A DNA stretch of 64,000 bases from Daldinia sp. FL1419. Taxonomy: Eukaryota; Ascomycota; Sordariomycetes; Xylariales; Hypoxylaceae. The notes below the pieces were generated by a model. The model searched no databases. It was not told the origin of the DNA and saw only the letters and a program-made list of their open reading frames with translations. Shown piece after piece: positions 47,616-60,372 of this stretch; the stretch's first letter is position 1; each line of letters opens with the position of its first letter. A program made the position numbers and the translations under genes. The stretch is taken from NCBI GenBank assembly GCA_025201765.1, contig MU623350.1:310001-374000 (forward strand), given 5' to 3'.

Positions 47616-47954
47616 CAAATTGGAAACATAGCCAAAGGTACTAACGTATCGGTATGCATTAGGTCCTTGGATGGGATAGTTCGGCGAGTATGACCTAACG
47701 TCGACCGTATGGGGCTTGGGAGGAGAGATGGATTTAGGTATCGGTTGTATACTAATCATTAATGTTCAAAAAGGGGTTGATCAAAAATAGCGTAGGTAGT
47801 TATGATGAGTTAATAAGGGGTATTGATGAAGGAGGTATGCCTAATGGAATCATAGAATTTATTTCTACAGCTTTTTAATATCGCACATTAATTTATAACT
47901 ATTTCCCTTGCTATCCTCGCTCTCGTATCTGTCTTCATGGATTTGCCCTTGACC
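47616..47954. other. Convergent intergenic region
   Basis: 3' flanks of the RING-like gene and the SDR; nothing else is seen. Confidence 0.4.
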
Positions 47955-49088
47955 TTACACCTCGAGATCCATCATCGACTTCAATATGTCTCTAGCGTTA
48001 GCAAACTCTAACTCTGTCATCGTCTCCTCGAATAATTGGTCAGCGGCGTCCCTTCCTTCAGGGGTATACAGAAAGGAATTAAACCTAGGTAAGTAGAGCA
48101 GTATCAAGTTAGTAAATACTAAGTCAGGAAGGGGGGGGAAAGGGGGCTAGTAATATTAGGTAGACACTCACGGAGAAACCTTCCAACTCATGAGGAACGA
48201 GCAATGCGACTCCTTCCCCTTTACCAAAGCCGCGTCCAAATACGTCGACGCTCCGTCCCTCACCGTACGCGCTGCTATGGCGGAAAACAGGGCCACCGCA
48301 GGTCGGATAATGATACTAGTCTCCCGGCCAAGACTGGTGCCTTTAACGAAGCCCGGGCATACCAGGTTGACGATCACATCGTCTGCAGATACGTACTCAC
48401 TGAGCTTGTAGATGAACATTTGGCCCAGGACCTTGGACATGTTATAATTCTTGTCGGTATTAGGAGTGAAATTCTTGGGGTCATCTAGAGCCGCTATGAT
48501 GGACTTGTGGCCGTTGGCTCGTGGCAGAGGCGCGGTGAGTGCCAATGCCGCTCCGACAATTGTCAGCCGGCCGGGTGTTCCGGGTGGAGACTTCCTCTTG
48601 AGGATAGGGAGTAGTAGAATGGTAAGTAACACCGTCGATAAGTAGTTGACTTGAAGAGTCTGTTCGTGGCCGGTGCTAGGTTCCGTGGTAAATTTCAACT
48701 TGATTACGCCCGCATTGAGGATGGCGATATCGAGCCGAGGTAAATCGCTGTCGATGCGCTGAGCAAATGCCTGGATAGAACTGTATTTGCCCATATCGAC
48801 TAGCATGACCTCAATCTTTGCCTTTGGGTATAAGCTCCGGAGCTTAGAAGCGGCTGCATCCCCCTTTTCTTGACTCCGGACGGCAATGATGAGATGGGAT
48901 AAGCGAAATGCCAGCATTTGCTTAGAAGCTTCATACCCCAGGCCGGTATTAGCTCCGGTGATGAGGGCGACTTTCCCGGTGAGATCGGTAGTGCTCGGCG
49001 GATGTTGAGGCTTAGTCTTAAACTGATTTTTCACAAAAATGCTACCGAACCCGACGTCCCATGGTGGCAAGTCTTTTGAAGTGGCCAT
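47955..49088 (-). CDS. Short-chain dehydrogenase/reductase, WW-domain oxidoreductase-like, without the usual catalytic serine
   Basis: Two exons (48172-49088 and 47955-48084; 87-nt GTGAGT...TAG intron) give 348 residues. The NAD(P) motif TGANTGLG is at 44-51, NAG at 125-127 and the active-site Tyr215-x3-Lys219 in YNMSK. Where relatives have a VSS/VSSG stretch, this protein reads TIVGAALALTAP (about 176-187), so the catalytic serine is absent. The C-terminal exon supplies the usual ending FLYTPEGRD and ELEFANARDIL. It belongs to the fungal retinol-dehydrogenase/light-induced protochlorophyllide-reductase-like SDRs; the substrate is unknown. A poly-G run sits in the intron (48131-48138). It diverges from the transcription-factor-like gene at 49960 over 871 bases and may be its target. 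Confidence 0.88.
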
Positions 49089-49959
49089 TATGCTTTCGAC
49101 AATACGTCGTTCTCCGCGATGGTATGGAAATGTTTAAGTTGAATAGGTGGATTATCTGGTATATTCGTTGATATTTGAAAAATATCGATTTGTTGGCATG
49201 TTTGTATGAGCAAGCACATTGTGAAAGACCTGTCTTATATATGTAAAACCCGAACATTATGTCCTAATGTATTGATTAATTAATTAGCTCTGACCTACGC
49301 AAGGAGTTTAGCGATCACGATCCAGGCGACACTCACGATGATAATACTGTAAGACGGCGTCCAGAACGGAGACTTTCTAGAGACGGGTCCCCCCGGCAGT
49401 GCAGGAAGATGCAAGGGTCGGGACCCGCGCTTTTGCATGACGCTCATCCAATAAGAGCCAGCTTCTCTTTCGAATGCAGCATTTACGGTCGCAATACATC
49501 GAGTCTATTCCGAAATAGGCAAACAATCTCAAAGCCGCTTAGCCTGATAAGGCTTAGCTCAAGGATCGCCGCTATACAAGTGGGCGAATCCAGGCGACTT
49601 TAGATCAGACCTAATGGTTTAAATATCTGCCCGCCTCGACGTCCTCATCGTATATTGATTGTATTCCCATCTGGGAAAACAATCTTGCCCATTCTGCTCA
49701 TGCAATATACTCATTTGGGAGCATAATCTAAAGGCTGAAATAGAGAATGATTTTTTTGATTACGGCATACGCTACCGTATGTTAGCCTCCTTACTTCACA
49801 GGACCCATCTTAGGTACTTCCTAAGGTATCGTTAACAGCCTATGGTTAGAGCCCTCATCGGTACCAATAGCATGGCGCCAGCTACTAAGAGCTCAGGTAC
49901 GGGACGCATGACAACTTAAACCTCTTGAAGAATATAATCTCACATATAGCACAGGGAGC
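49089..49959. promoter_or_regulatory. Divergent promoter region SDR / TF-like gene
   Basis: No gene is seen. This 871-bp region presumably serves both directions. An open frame at 49409-49603 begins at an ATG but shows no family content. Confidence 0.4.
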
Positions 49960-51567
49960 ATGCCCTTCATAGTGTCTACTAGCACTAAGAAGCCCGATCC
50001 CGAGATGAGAAAGTTCATCCGAAGCCATGTGATGATGGGCAAAAACCGGGGAAAGATTCTACGCCCGAAATATAATCAAGCGGGAGGTTGGAGCAACCAC
50101 CAGAGCTCACATAACTCTAGATCGAGACCAGGCCCAGAGGAGGAATATGATGAAGACTCACCTATAATATTAACCCCTGTCACCGTCCCTCAGAGGGTTG
50201 GCGGCGATTTATCTTTCGTACGGTTCGCCGACACGATAGAGGACTCTAGAGTTTCCGTTATCCTAGAGTGTGAGTGTAACCCGAATCTTGTCAAACACCC
50301 CTATCTCCGAAACGCCCCTGACCTTCGGTTCTCTTAATCTTCGTATCAATTTCTTACATATCTCACAGTCTCCAGCATCGCAAAAAAGGTACTATTCCCC
50401 CTAGAACCGTACATCGCCTTCGCCGCGCGGGAAAAAAGCGGATGGATGGAAGCTCTAACGATCGACGCCGCATATCTCCACGCCCTAGCTTTCTCGACGC
50501 AAGCTTATTTCGACTTACTCTCAGGTCGCACATTGAGCAGAGGATCGACCTCGGCATATCCGCATATGCTCAAGGCGCTTCGGCTCCTGCGCGAGAGATT
50601 AGACGCGGAGCAAGACGTAGCAGTTAAGTCCTCGTTTAGCACGGCTGCGGTAGTGCTGTGTCTCGCTTTTCACGCTCATATCACCGGCGAGCATGGCACA
50701 GCCAGGCACCACATGCTAGGACTTCGCAAGATAGTCGACTTGAGGGGAGGGCTAACGGGCCTGGGAAACACAAAGCTTGTCATTGAGCTTCTAAGGTAAA
50801 GCTAACTCCCTCACTCATTACCTACTTTACCCCCCTTTAACTATTAGCATAGATGCGACATGGGAATGGCCTTGAATAATGGCACAAAACCCATATTCTT
50901 CTCCGACTTAGTCCAAGAACCGTACTGGCCATATCCGGACTTCACACAGTACAACATCACGCCTAACCCTGAAGACGAGCCGTTTCCAACTTTGGATACA
51001 GAGCTGGCCATTGTGTGGTGCAATATGAAGCAGTTCTGTGCTCTTGTTAACCATACCGCCGCCGCAGGCCACAAACTTTCCGAAGAAATACTCCTCGACA
51101 GCATGGCCTCAGTCATGTACCGACTCCTCCACACGTGCTTCGCGCGGGGCTCCCTCTCCGAGGTCGTGCGCTTAGGCCTCTTAGCCTTCTGCTCCAGCGT
51201 ATTCCTACAGTGGACAAGTGTGCGACTGCCGTACACGTATTTTCCCGCCGTATATCGGGATAACCTCATGAATCTCGAATTCCTTATCGCGGATTGCGAC
51301 TATACTAATACAGATAGCTTCTCAGTCCCAAGGCTGCTGGTATGGCTACTCATGGTTGGTGCCGTCTCCGCATTCGATGGACCAGATAGTGAGACCTGGT
51401 TAAAACCCTGGCTGCGAGTCAATCTCGAGTTATGCGACATAGATTCATGGTCTACCATGCGTGCCGTGCTAGATTCCTTCATGTGGATTGGGCTCGTGCA
51501 AGATACGCTGACAAGGTCCATATTTGAATCGGCTATGTCTTCAAGGTTGTACCTGGGTTTCGGTTGA
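49960..51567 (+). CDS. Fungal-specific transcription-factor-domain protein without a zinc cluster
   Basis: Three exons (49960-50269, 50369-50795, 50853-51567; introns 99 and 57 nt) give 483 residues. The N-terminus (EMRKFIRSHVMMGKNRGK) matches the short conserved start of a large Pezizomycotina family annotated as fungal-specific transcription factors or tachykinin-like proteins, which carries a basic patch in place of Zn2Cys6. The following parts fit the family: LFPLEPYIAFAAREKSGW, a helical middle with HITGEHGTARHHMLGLRKIV, and a C-terminal helical domain (WLKPWLRVNLELC). Whether such proteins bind DNA is not established. The first splice (T|TC) restores FSSIAKKVLFPLEP and is consistent with all three frames. 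The divergent SDR next door is a natural candidate partner. Confidence 0.86.
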
Positions 51568-52139
51568 TGACCGGCTTTGGAGTCGTGCTTTAGTACCCGT
51601 CAAGTAATACGTGGATAGGTCAGCAAATCCCACGGCTCAGTAAGGTGAATTAGAGATAGCCTTGTCCATTCTTTCTAGTATTATAAAGTTGAGCCTTTGG
51701 GGAATACCTATTAGTAAACTCGTATATTGTCAACCATTTTCGGGTCATATAGGCTACCTAGGTTAGGTGCTTATGTGCCGATATGTTTCAGAATACATTA
51801 AACACCAACTATTACTCAAATATACGAAAATGGGTTAGAGATGATGGTGTAGATATTCTCATTGAATCAGTCACTTTTAGCCTGCCACAACCGATATATG
51901 CAGACCTATAAACCAAAAACCATGGTACCCTTGCCACGCAATGTAGAATTTAACGTGCCAAGTGCGGAACCCCGTATCATACAACTGCTTATATCCGAAA
52001 CGCTGAATGGGTATTTTCTCTTCCATGGTTGGCAGTGTATAACTCCTCCATACCAACCCTTTACTCATATATAAGAATGTTCACACCAGTCTATTCACGA
52101 GCGCAATTGGCTTCTCTTTCGCTATGCTGTGCATTTATA
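51568..52139. other. Convergent intergenic region
   Basis: There is no gene. A CCTAGGTTAGG element is near 51756-51768; the rest is AT-rich 3' flank of both neighbours. Confidence 0.45.
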
Positions 52140-54639
52140 TCATCGCTCGTACCTCGGTAATGGTTCTGACCTCGCGGTTCGCACTGAAGGTCCGGCAATC
52201 TCGTGGTAAGGATCTAGACTCCCGTAGTCGTGGTCGTCACGGAGGACCGGAGCCGTTGGCTCCGAACTCCCTGACGGGCTGAGGGTCGGTGCAGATGGTT
52301 CCCCACCTTCGTAGTCTTCGGGGACCTCTGGAGGCGCGCTAGCTTCCTGAAGGAGTCGCCGGCGCTCAAGCTCTTGTTTGTCATCAACACTAGATGATGA
52401 GGGACCAGCCAGTGTTAGGTCCGCCAGCGGAGGCGCAGATGGTTCCCCGCTATCCCCTTCCGGTTCCGGTAGTGGAACATGACCGGTCGAATTATGATTA
52501 CCATTAACTGGATTCATAGATCCTTCGGCCGGCGCGGATGGCTGTGAAGGACCGGCTTCTGATTCTATGGGCTGGTGTGTGGGCTGACTGGGTAGTAATC
52601 TCTGTTCTGCTCGGCGGACACGTTCCTTCTCTGACAGCTCGCCTTCCTTAGGCATCTCTGGTGGTGGTATATAGACCGGTGCATGTGGGTCTCGGTCTCG
52701 GAAGTCATAATAGGATGTTTGCGGAGATCCCCCTGGTGGGAAATAGCTCTGAGGTGACGGCTCGAGTTGCCCGGATGTAAAGTCCCCACTATAGTTATTT
52801 CTATTTTCGTACTCACTTTGCCAGGTATAATTCAGCTCGTCATTATTCTCGCCATGGACATCTTCCGAGGAAGGTGGTTGAACTGTAAGTGACGGGCGTG
52901 CCACAGACTTTCCTCGTGAGCGGCTGGAGTCCATAGTCCCTACCACAATCTCAAAGGACACGGATATGACACCCTTTTCACGTCTTAGGTGATCAGTATC
53001 TACTATTGTACCATTCCAATTGGCGAGCCGCTTTAGATCGTACGACCCAACCGTGGACGCAGGGTTGCCACCCGGAACCCCTAAAGAACCCATTCTGCTC
53101 GGTTGCTGGGAGCTCCCAGATGATTGACCGGCTAATTTCCCGCCCAAGTCGAGAACTACTTCAACATGATATCTAAAACTGATTAGGCCCCCAGGAACAT
53201 TTTTTATACTCGGAAATACATCTTCTGGGACTCTAACAGATGTTGTAATGTTTGCCGTGAGAGTAACGGGGTCGATAATAAGTGGCGCAACCGCTTGGGA
53301 CAGGTCTTTTCGAAAAACGCTGCAAGAACCAGCGGAGGATAACGACAGCCCTCCAAGCCCGGTCCTTGACCTTGGATAGTAATCTTCGTGCTTCAATCGT
53401 TTGGCGTCTTCTTTAGATAGTTCCGTCGTGAATAAGGAGAGTGGTGGCGAGTAGTCTACGCGGCCCTGACGATACAACGTGACAATGATACCATGCATAC
53501 TCTTCATGCGACGATTGTGCTCAACCTTAATTTTGACCGGCAAAATATCCCCTGGAAGACAGCCTCCTTTTAATAGTTCAACGGTCGCAGTAATCTCTCT
53601 TTCATCGCCCCCCGACAGCTTACTTACAGCCACAGATTCAGCGCTAGCATCGGCACCTCGAGCACTATTAGAGCCGCTGTTATTACTAACGGCACTCTCG
53701 CCACTAATCTCGCTTTGCAAATCATGCGGGATTAAGTCGCTTCGCAACGGGCCTCGCGGTAAATGGTTTCCGGGTGGCCCGACTGATGCCGTCACTTCTC
53801 CCAGACTAACGGAACTCCCGTTGGAATTCTCATTCACTCTCGTAGAGTCAAGATCCGAGGCTGGATCCTGAGCTTCCGTGGACCCCGAGCCGTGATTGAC
53901 TGCTGATGCAACCGCTGGCACCGGCTTCTTCTTCTTTTTTGGCCGCCTCCTCAGTGTCTGCATGCATACCCTCCGTTCTCGTGGAGGGGCAAGCACACCT
54001 ATATCCACCTTTTCTATCAGCGCCACCTTTGTCTCGCAACTGGAAGTTGCGGCTATCGAGGTTGGCCGTGTTAACGTAGCTGTGACCATGTAGGATATCG
54101 TTCCTCGTTCAAACTAGAAGATTTATTATTAGCATTATACACTTGTACCATCAAGGTAGAACGGGCCGTACATCAATACTACTCGGTAGCCCTTTGGCGG
54201 GGAATATAAGGTCGAATTCGAATTCAAATCTCGTAGGCTTTAGTCTTCCCTCGCCGCATAGGACTTGCTCATCTTGAAAGAGGGAGGCCAACCCATTCCC
54301 ACAATATCTAACACTTCGACTTCTTTCGTGCGAAATCACAGCGGGGTTGACGGGACCAAGTTGCGCGGCAGCGCCGGCATGTTTGTAGACACGAACGTAC
54401 CCATGTAAGGCAACAGTTAAATGTGTTATACGAATGGGCTTAACGACGGAAAGGATAACGTGACCCTTAACGTGGTCGCCCGCGGAGTATTGGCGATGAG
54501 GCTCTTGAAGGCGAACATGAAAATCAGCCAGGTTTCGTGTCCGAGAACGAAGAGGCGAAGTTAGGCGAGAAAACAACGAGGGTCTAGATGGCGGGTCGTC
54601 GACCGGCAAGTTCTGATTTTTGTCGGCGTCGGAACCCAT
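52140..54639 (-). CDS. Arrestin-domain protein, probable ubiquitin-ligase adaptor
   Basis: Two exons (54172-54639 and 52140-54113; 58-nt intron) give 813 residues. An arrestin N-domain begins near residue 38 (ADFHVRLQEPHRQYSAGDHVKGHVILSVV split over beta strands) and continues over the junction as SSIDFERGTISYMVTATLTRP. A linker RRRPKKKKKP and disordered acidic and serine-rich sequence follow, then an arrestin C-domain (ATVELLKGGCLPGDILPVK, later GGLISFRYHVEVVLDLGGK). The C-terminal 300 residues are disordered and P/S/E-rich. They end in LPRYER, where LPRY is an (L/P)PxY-like motif of the type that binds the WW domains of Rsp5/HulA. Fungal arrestins of this kind direct ubiquitination and endocytosis of nutrient transporters. 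The exact orthologue (Art2/Ecm21-like or another) cannot be decided here. Confidence 0.9.
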
Positions 54640-57600
54640 CTATTCAGCTGGTCTCGATTGACAACGCCGTGCGTGCCTTGCATGACACCACACGGACACC
54701 GTCGTTGACTATCCAATGGTCCGTTTTAGAGATCGATAAGAGGCGAGATCGCTTGGGGAACAGACGGGTGCAGCCTTCGCGTGATTTCACGATCGCGGGC
54801 GGTCGCGGTGTTCACGGTCGAGGATTATGATAAGAGGGACGGCCGAGGCGGCGACAGTGACGGTAAGGACCCCTAAAGGAGTCCTATGGCTAGGGCGCCG
54901 AAATTTGACACGCGAAGGATAAAGGATAAGAGAAGAAAAAAAGGTTCGAGATGCGCTTAGTTAGGATTGGCTTTCGACGGAGGGTTCACCAAGATCTTGG
55001 GTGTTGCATGTGCCAAGCTGTGGGAGAGGCTTGGTAAGAAAAGGGACTTGGGTTTGGGGAACGACTGCCAAGAGATGGACCTCCAGCTTTTATTATTATT
55101 AAAAGGTGCCTATTCTAGTTCGCTAGGCTTCTAACCTAGTGTACTGTACTGTAAAGTGTCGGGGTTGTTGCGTTAGTAGTACTAGGTAGGATAAGAGTAC
55201 CGAGTACGTTTATATAGGTGCCTATCTCGAGTAAGGGCTCTGTAGGTTGTACAAGATGCTGGGTATATTAGGTACGTACCTAGGTAGGTAGTTATTGTAA
55301 GACGTAAGAAGCTTACCCCGGGTCTAATAATGGGCGGCTGCTTGCCTGACTGGCTGACTGGCTCTAGACTGCACTAAAATTGGCAGTACTTAGGTCGAAG
55401 TCTATTAGGAGGTAGGTAGTAGGTACCTACCTACCATAGGTAAGAGGTACCTAAAAGCCCGACCCGGAAGAAATCCCGTTTCGCTAGTTAGGGAAAACTC
55501 CAATGTTTGGCGTTAAATAACTACCTTAGGTAACCACAATCTAAACTACCTACAAATATACCTAGGTAGGCAGAGAAGTAACAAATATAGGTAGACTTAT
55601 AAGCAAAGTTGGTATGAAATAAGCCTTCCGAATTTTTGAAAGAAGGGAAGAAATATATATATCTCAGTAAGAGTGTCTCAAATATGCCCGTTTATGTGAG
55701 CGCACCGGTAAGATTTTCTTCAATTATCGGAAGTCAGCGGATGCTTGCAGATACACAGTAGAAATCCAACAAGAGCGCCTACGTTTAAAGTGTCTCCAAA
55801 TGAACCAAGACCTAATGTCAAATTATTCGAGACAAACAAGATAATCACTTCTATTATTCGGGCAAATTAAAAAAAGGTCTATGCCGGATTATAAACCACC
55901 TCCGATATCCGTTAAATAACCAACCACCCAATTGAACTGCACGAATTATACATAACGGACTACATGGATAGATTAATAAATAATAAGACTCAAACGAGAA
56001 CTCAACATCTAATCGTTGGGGACTTCGATTTAGCACACATAGTGCATCTCACATATCCACACATTCGTCCGGAAATGGTCCCTTCTTCTTTTTTAGTTTC
56101 TAGAGAAAAAGCAAAGCTGGCTTAGAATTTGGGGTAACATCGGATGAGCGCCTTGACTCCCGGCTATGAGACATTTCTCTCACTAATACCTTATTAGACG
56201 ATTGACAACAATAGTAACAAGTCGTAGATTGTATTTCGTAGTGTATTAGGATGGGCAATTGGCGACAGATGATAGACGATACATACATACAAAATGCGCA
56301 AGCTAGCTAACCGAGGGGTCACAAACTTGGTAGCGTCAAGGTGAACCCATTTCCCCCTCGTCGGCCACCTATCGGGAGGGCTGAATTTCTATAAAGGTCT
56401 CACAGATACCGCCATTTGACCCACGAGACTTACTTCGGTGGCATGGAAGACAAGAGAGCTAAATATGGTAAGCCGCCACATAAGGATCCAAAGGCGCAGA
56501 ATATTGATATTCATTTTGGTGCCCTCAGCCTGCTCGGCCGGTAAAGTTATTCTTAATTCCACGGCAGCTGACCGGAGTTTTGGAATTTCGGACGCGATCA
56601 AGCCGTCCAACGGACATCTAACCTCATACTGTATACACCCTTACCTAGCCGTACGTGTTATGTTAAGGCACCTAGGTAAATATACCCCGAATAAGGAGAT
56701 TCGCTTATACCACGCGTATTATACCACGTATTATACTACGTATGTCGCTACGTATATCGTTGCACATGTCGTGTATGTAGACAGCAGCCTGGCTATACCT
56801 CTCCGTAGGTATTGTACAATACATCCTCCGTCCCCTTTTATCTCCTTTAACTGGCCAGGATCTCCGTTTTCGTGCCACCGAAAACAAGTCGAATCTGGTC
56901 GCGAAAAATCCAGGCACCAATAATACTCCATCACTAGGTAGACAGAAAAAAAGAAATAAAATTTTATCATGCCACATTTCAAGCCCCAATTCTACCGCTT
57001 CGGTCTAATTTGAAACGAAAGAGATGCATGCTGTATCGAATCTAAGGCATGCACGAAAAGCTTGCGCGAGGCTAGGGTTTAGTTTTGCATGACTTTTAAC
57101 TTCGAAAAGTACAGCCAAAGCGGCCCTCCTAACAAAGCCAGACAAGCTCTTGTCCAACTAAGGCTTAGCCTGTCGGCACCTAGCCGAATATTGTCTGTGC
57201 ATTAGGTACCTACCTAGGTACTAGGGGGGAGTTAGGGGCTGTTTAGGGGAATGCTTGTTCTTGTGGGGAAGTCACATGATCTTGAAGTAGGTGTCCACCT
57301 GTAACTTCTATAAACTTACCTTAGAAGAATTTGCCGGACACGGGCCTTAGCTTCTTAATACAAGTCTTTCTTCAATTTGACATCATCTATTAAATCTTAT
57401 TGGTGCCCATATCCGAGCTTGAGGATTTGATTCAGCCAATAATCCATTTCAATTCTTCTCTTCGGATGTACCCCATTAATAGGTAGTCCATACCATGTCA
57501 ATTGTCCAGTTAAGGCTACGCAACTACATCTGCATTCTTCTATTTATTAACCTAGATAACTTGGAGTTACGCATAGTTAATCTATATGAAGCGTCTTATT

Positions 57601-58762
57601 CTGGGAAAAGCTGAAGAACTAGACTATCTACGGCATTACGATTGGAATATACCGACGACATGTAGCTTTATATGGTATCTTCTGTAGGTAATTCAATATG
57701 TTTATCCAACCTCTCCATCCCGGAGGTTCCAAAGTAATACGGACTCGGAAACCTTCGATCCCCGTGTCATACCTAGTGACTTCTGAATTATTCAATTAAA
57801 AGCGGCGGTCGAGTCTAAAATATCCGTTAGATCTCACCGGGTCTTGAATGATCCCCCCAATTCTCGCACCAGCGCATACGTCATCATCTCGTCGCCCCCG
57901 TCCAGAAGCGTGAATGACGATAACCCCACGTTGGATTCGTATATAGATTCGCCTATCTAGTATGTGACCCTAAGTTGACGGTATTAGAAAAACCGCCCAC
58001 GTGTTTGGGGTAGCATTCATGATGATAGATCCGGGCTCTTTGATGACTCGTGACGCTTTATCTCGGTCTTCGATCTCCATCTCATTGTCCTTTTCCACAC
58101 CCTCTCCCTTACTGGGAGCGGGGAATAAAGGTACGCAAACAATTGATGTATCTCTCGGGATATAAGGCTTCGGTTAACATTTTCCACGAGGGTCTGGGCC
58201 TCGGATGGCCTGTGTTTACGTGCCTACTCACCCAGGTTGCCAAGAAAGTAATATACCTTCTTCCTATGTCCTCGGTCTTGTTCTTTTGCTCATTCGTTCC
58301 TGTTAAGACACGCTCGGCTTATCTATAACTCGAGTTCGAGTAGCACTTGGGCATTAAAATCATCAGCTCGTATGTTTAAGAGCCGCTGTGCTATGGGGTA
58401 CATATAAAGACTATTCGCCCGCATGGATACCGAGGTACGAAGTCAGGGATGGGTAATATCCTCTTCGCGCCCCCGAGGTAAATACGTTATAAAAAGTCAC
58501 TATACCAAAATCATTCGTCGAGATGCTTTGTTGAGTTGGAGTCCAGCTGCACATGATCCAGGAATTTGTTCATTCTCCAACGGCCGAACAGGGAATATCC
58601 TTCCCAAGCGGCGTGTAGAAATGTATAAAGCAGTCGGTACTGAATGGCTTTTTTGGAGTCCTATAGTCTCTGAAAACCAGAAATGATATCACAATCCTAA
58701 ATATTCAACAGACTGTTTTCCTTGAAACTTACAAGTTTATCCAGTTCGAAATATATACCACC
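54640..58762. other. 4.1-kb gene-poor region
   Basis: No gene is supported. Palindromic elements are dense at 55180-55580 and 57195-57225. A TACGTA/CACGTA-rich tandem-like stretch occurs at 56708-56765. Open frames at 56438-56923 and 58050-58328 begin at GTG, and the first runs through the tandem-like stretch. An 87-codon ATG frame at 58423-58686 lies in the SDR promoter and has no recognisable content. Confidence 0.5.
55410..55454. repeat. Dispersed AGGTACCT/CCTAGG palindromic element
   Basis: This copy has GTAGGTACCTAC at its centre, a 12-bp perfect palindrome, with GGTAGG and ACCTACC on either side. Confidence 0.7.
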
Positions 58763-59788
58763 ATGAACATTACCGGGAACGCCTTTGTTACTGGCGGAGG
58801 TAAGTAGAACAGTAGTTCATAGATCCATCGGAGTCACCATTTATTAACATGTCCAGGGAGCGGAATAGGGAAGGCTTGTTGCTTGGGCTTGGCGAAAGAG
58901 GGGGCCCAAGGTCTCCTCGTGGCGGATATCAACCTTAAAGCTGCCGAAGACACCGTTGCGGAAGCGATTGCTGCTGCTACTAATCCGGGTTTCCGCGCCG
59001 CAGCGATCTACCTCGATGTCACGAGCGAAGAGTTAGTCAAACAGGCTGTTGCCAAAACGATCGAACTTTTTGGACGTATTGACTACTGTATACACTGCGC
59101 GGGGGTAAGTTCTGAGATATTCCTACCATAGACCAATCACTGGTAACGATGGGGATATCCTTCTGATACTGATTAAATTCCAAGACTGGGATATGGACAT
59201 CCCGACCGGTCAGCGAAGCTAGCTTCGACGAGCTGAAGAAATCCCTCGCCATCCATGTCCATGGGACTTTCCTCATAACCAGTTTAATTTCGGCAGCAAT
59301 GAAGTCGCAAGAGCTAGTGACTGTCGACCCCGTTAATCCGAAGCGAGGCGGAACACGCGGATCGATCGTGTTGCTTGGTTCATCATTTTCTTTGTTTACG
59401 ATGCCCAACTTAGTTCCATACATCGCATCCAAGCATGCCGTGCTAGCAATTGCCAAAACTGCCGGTAAGTTTCATGACTATTCGCCCGGCCCGTTGTCTA
59501 CCATAGCTTACTCTGACTTGCTTTATAGCTATGGAAAGCGGCGTCCACAACATCCGTGTTAATTGCATCTGTCCTAATTGGACTGATACGCCTATGCTGC
59601 GGCAGACCTTTGCAGTATCCGAACGGATTACTGAAGAATCTCTCCTGGAGACTATACCGATTAAACGACTTTGCACGCCTGAGGATATCGCTGACGCAGC
59701 CATGTTTCTGTGCAGCCCAAGGTCATGCTATATAACTGGACTTGCATACCCCGTCGATGGGGGCATGACGCTCACCATGAAGGCATGA
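58763..59788 (+). CDS. Classical short-chain dehydrogenase/reductase
   Basis: Four exons (58763-58799, 58857-59104, 59185-59464, 59529-59788; introns 57, 80 and 64 nt) give 274 residues, the normal size of a classical SDR. The coenzyme motif TGGGSGIG is at 10-17 and is split by the first intron. An acidic residue after the second strand (VADINLK, Asp36) favours NAD(H). The active site is complete: Ser161/Ser162 in LLGSSFS, Tyr174 and Lys178 in YIASK. IRVNCICPNWTDTPML and the ending LAYPVDGGMTL match the family. Where most members have NAG, it has CAG at 93-95. The segment at 140-152 (TVDPVNPKRGG) is a family-specific insertion. The substrate is unknown. It stands alone between two gene-free stretches, on the opposite strand to cdc6. 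Confidence 0.91.
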
Positions 59789-60372
59789 ATTAGAGGGTAT
59801 AAAAATATCGGGCCTAAAGAAAAACGTTTCTTATACCCTAAGTACATGTGTTAGGTATACAATAACAATGTTGGGGGGGAACGATATGTATTACATAGGT
59901 AGTTTTCATCTCGAGTACCTGGAGGATGGCAATAGTATGGAGGTTGGAGAGAGGATGACTTGGATGCTATATATAAAACTCAGATAAAATCAATAACGGA
60001 AAAAGTCTTAAATTGTGACATGAATTATTTATACTGGTGATTTGTGGGGATCATTAATACTTAAGATACGGTGGTGAAATTCAGGGGTTAATAACGGAGA
60101 CAGTGGGGGCTGATAAAAGCGGGGTTAATAGGTACACTAGGTAAGTTAGGTTAGTAGTGTAGGTAGGTACCTAGGTACCCAGGCACTTGAAATGTAGGTA
60201 GAAAATGATATTTAAAAGGCATGGATATTATAGCAAGCGATTCGAGTTAACATTTATACATTACTATCTAACGTATCCTCCAACGAGGATGATTTCTGGA
60301 TATGCGATGACGCTCTCATCAATGCCCGCAATGCAACGCCGTGTTTATGCAAAGTCATACCCATTTGAAAAT
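59789..60372. other. Convergent intergenic region SDR-cdc6
   Basis: It contains only 3' flanks and the palindromic repeat listed at 60129-60182. Confidence 0.5.
60129..60182. repeat. Dispersed AGGTACCT/CCTAGG palindromic element
   Basis: TAGGTA units culminate in GTAGGTAGGTACCTAGGTAC, in the convergent gap between the SDR and cdc6. Confidence 0.7.

Noticed and set aside
56438..56923. 161-codon frame
   Set aside because: It starts at GTG, runs through TACGTA repeats and has no domain.
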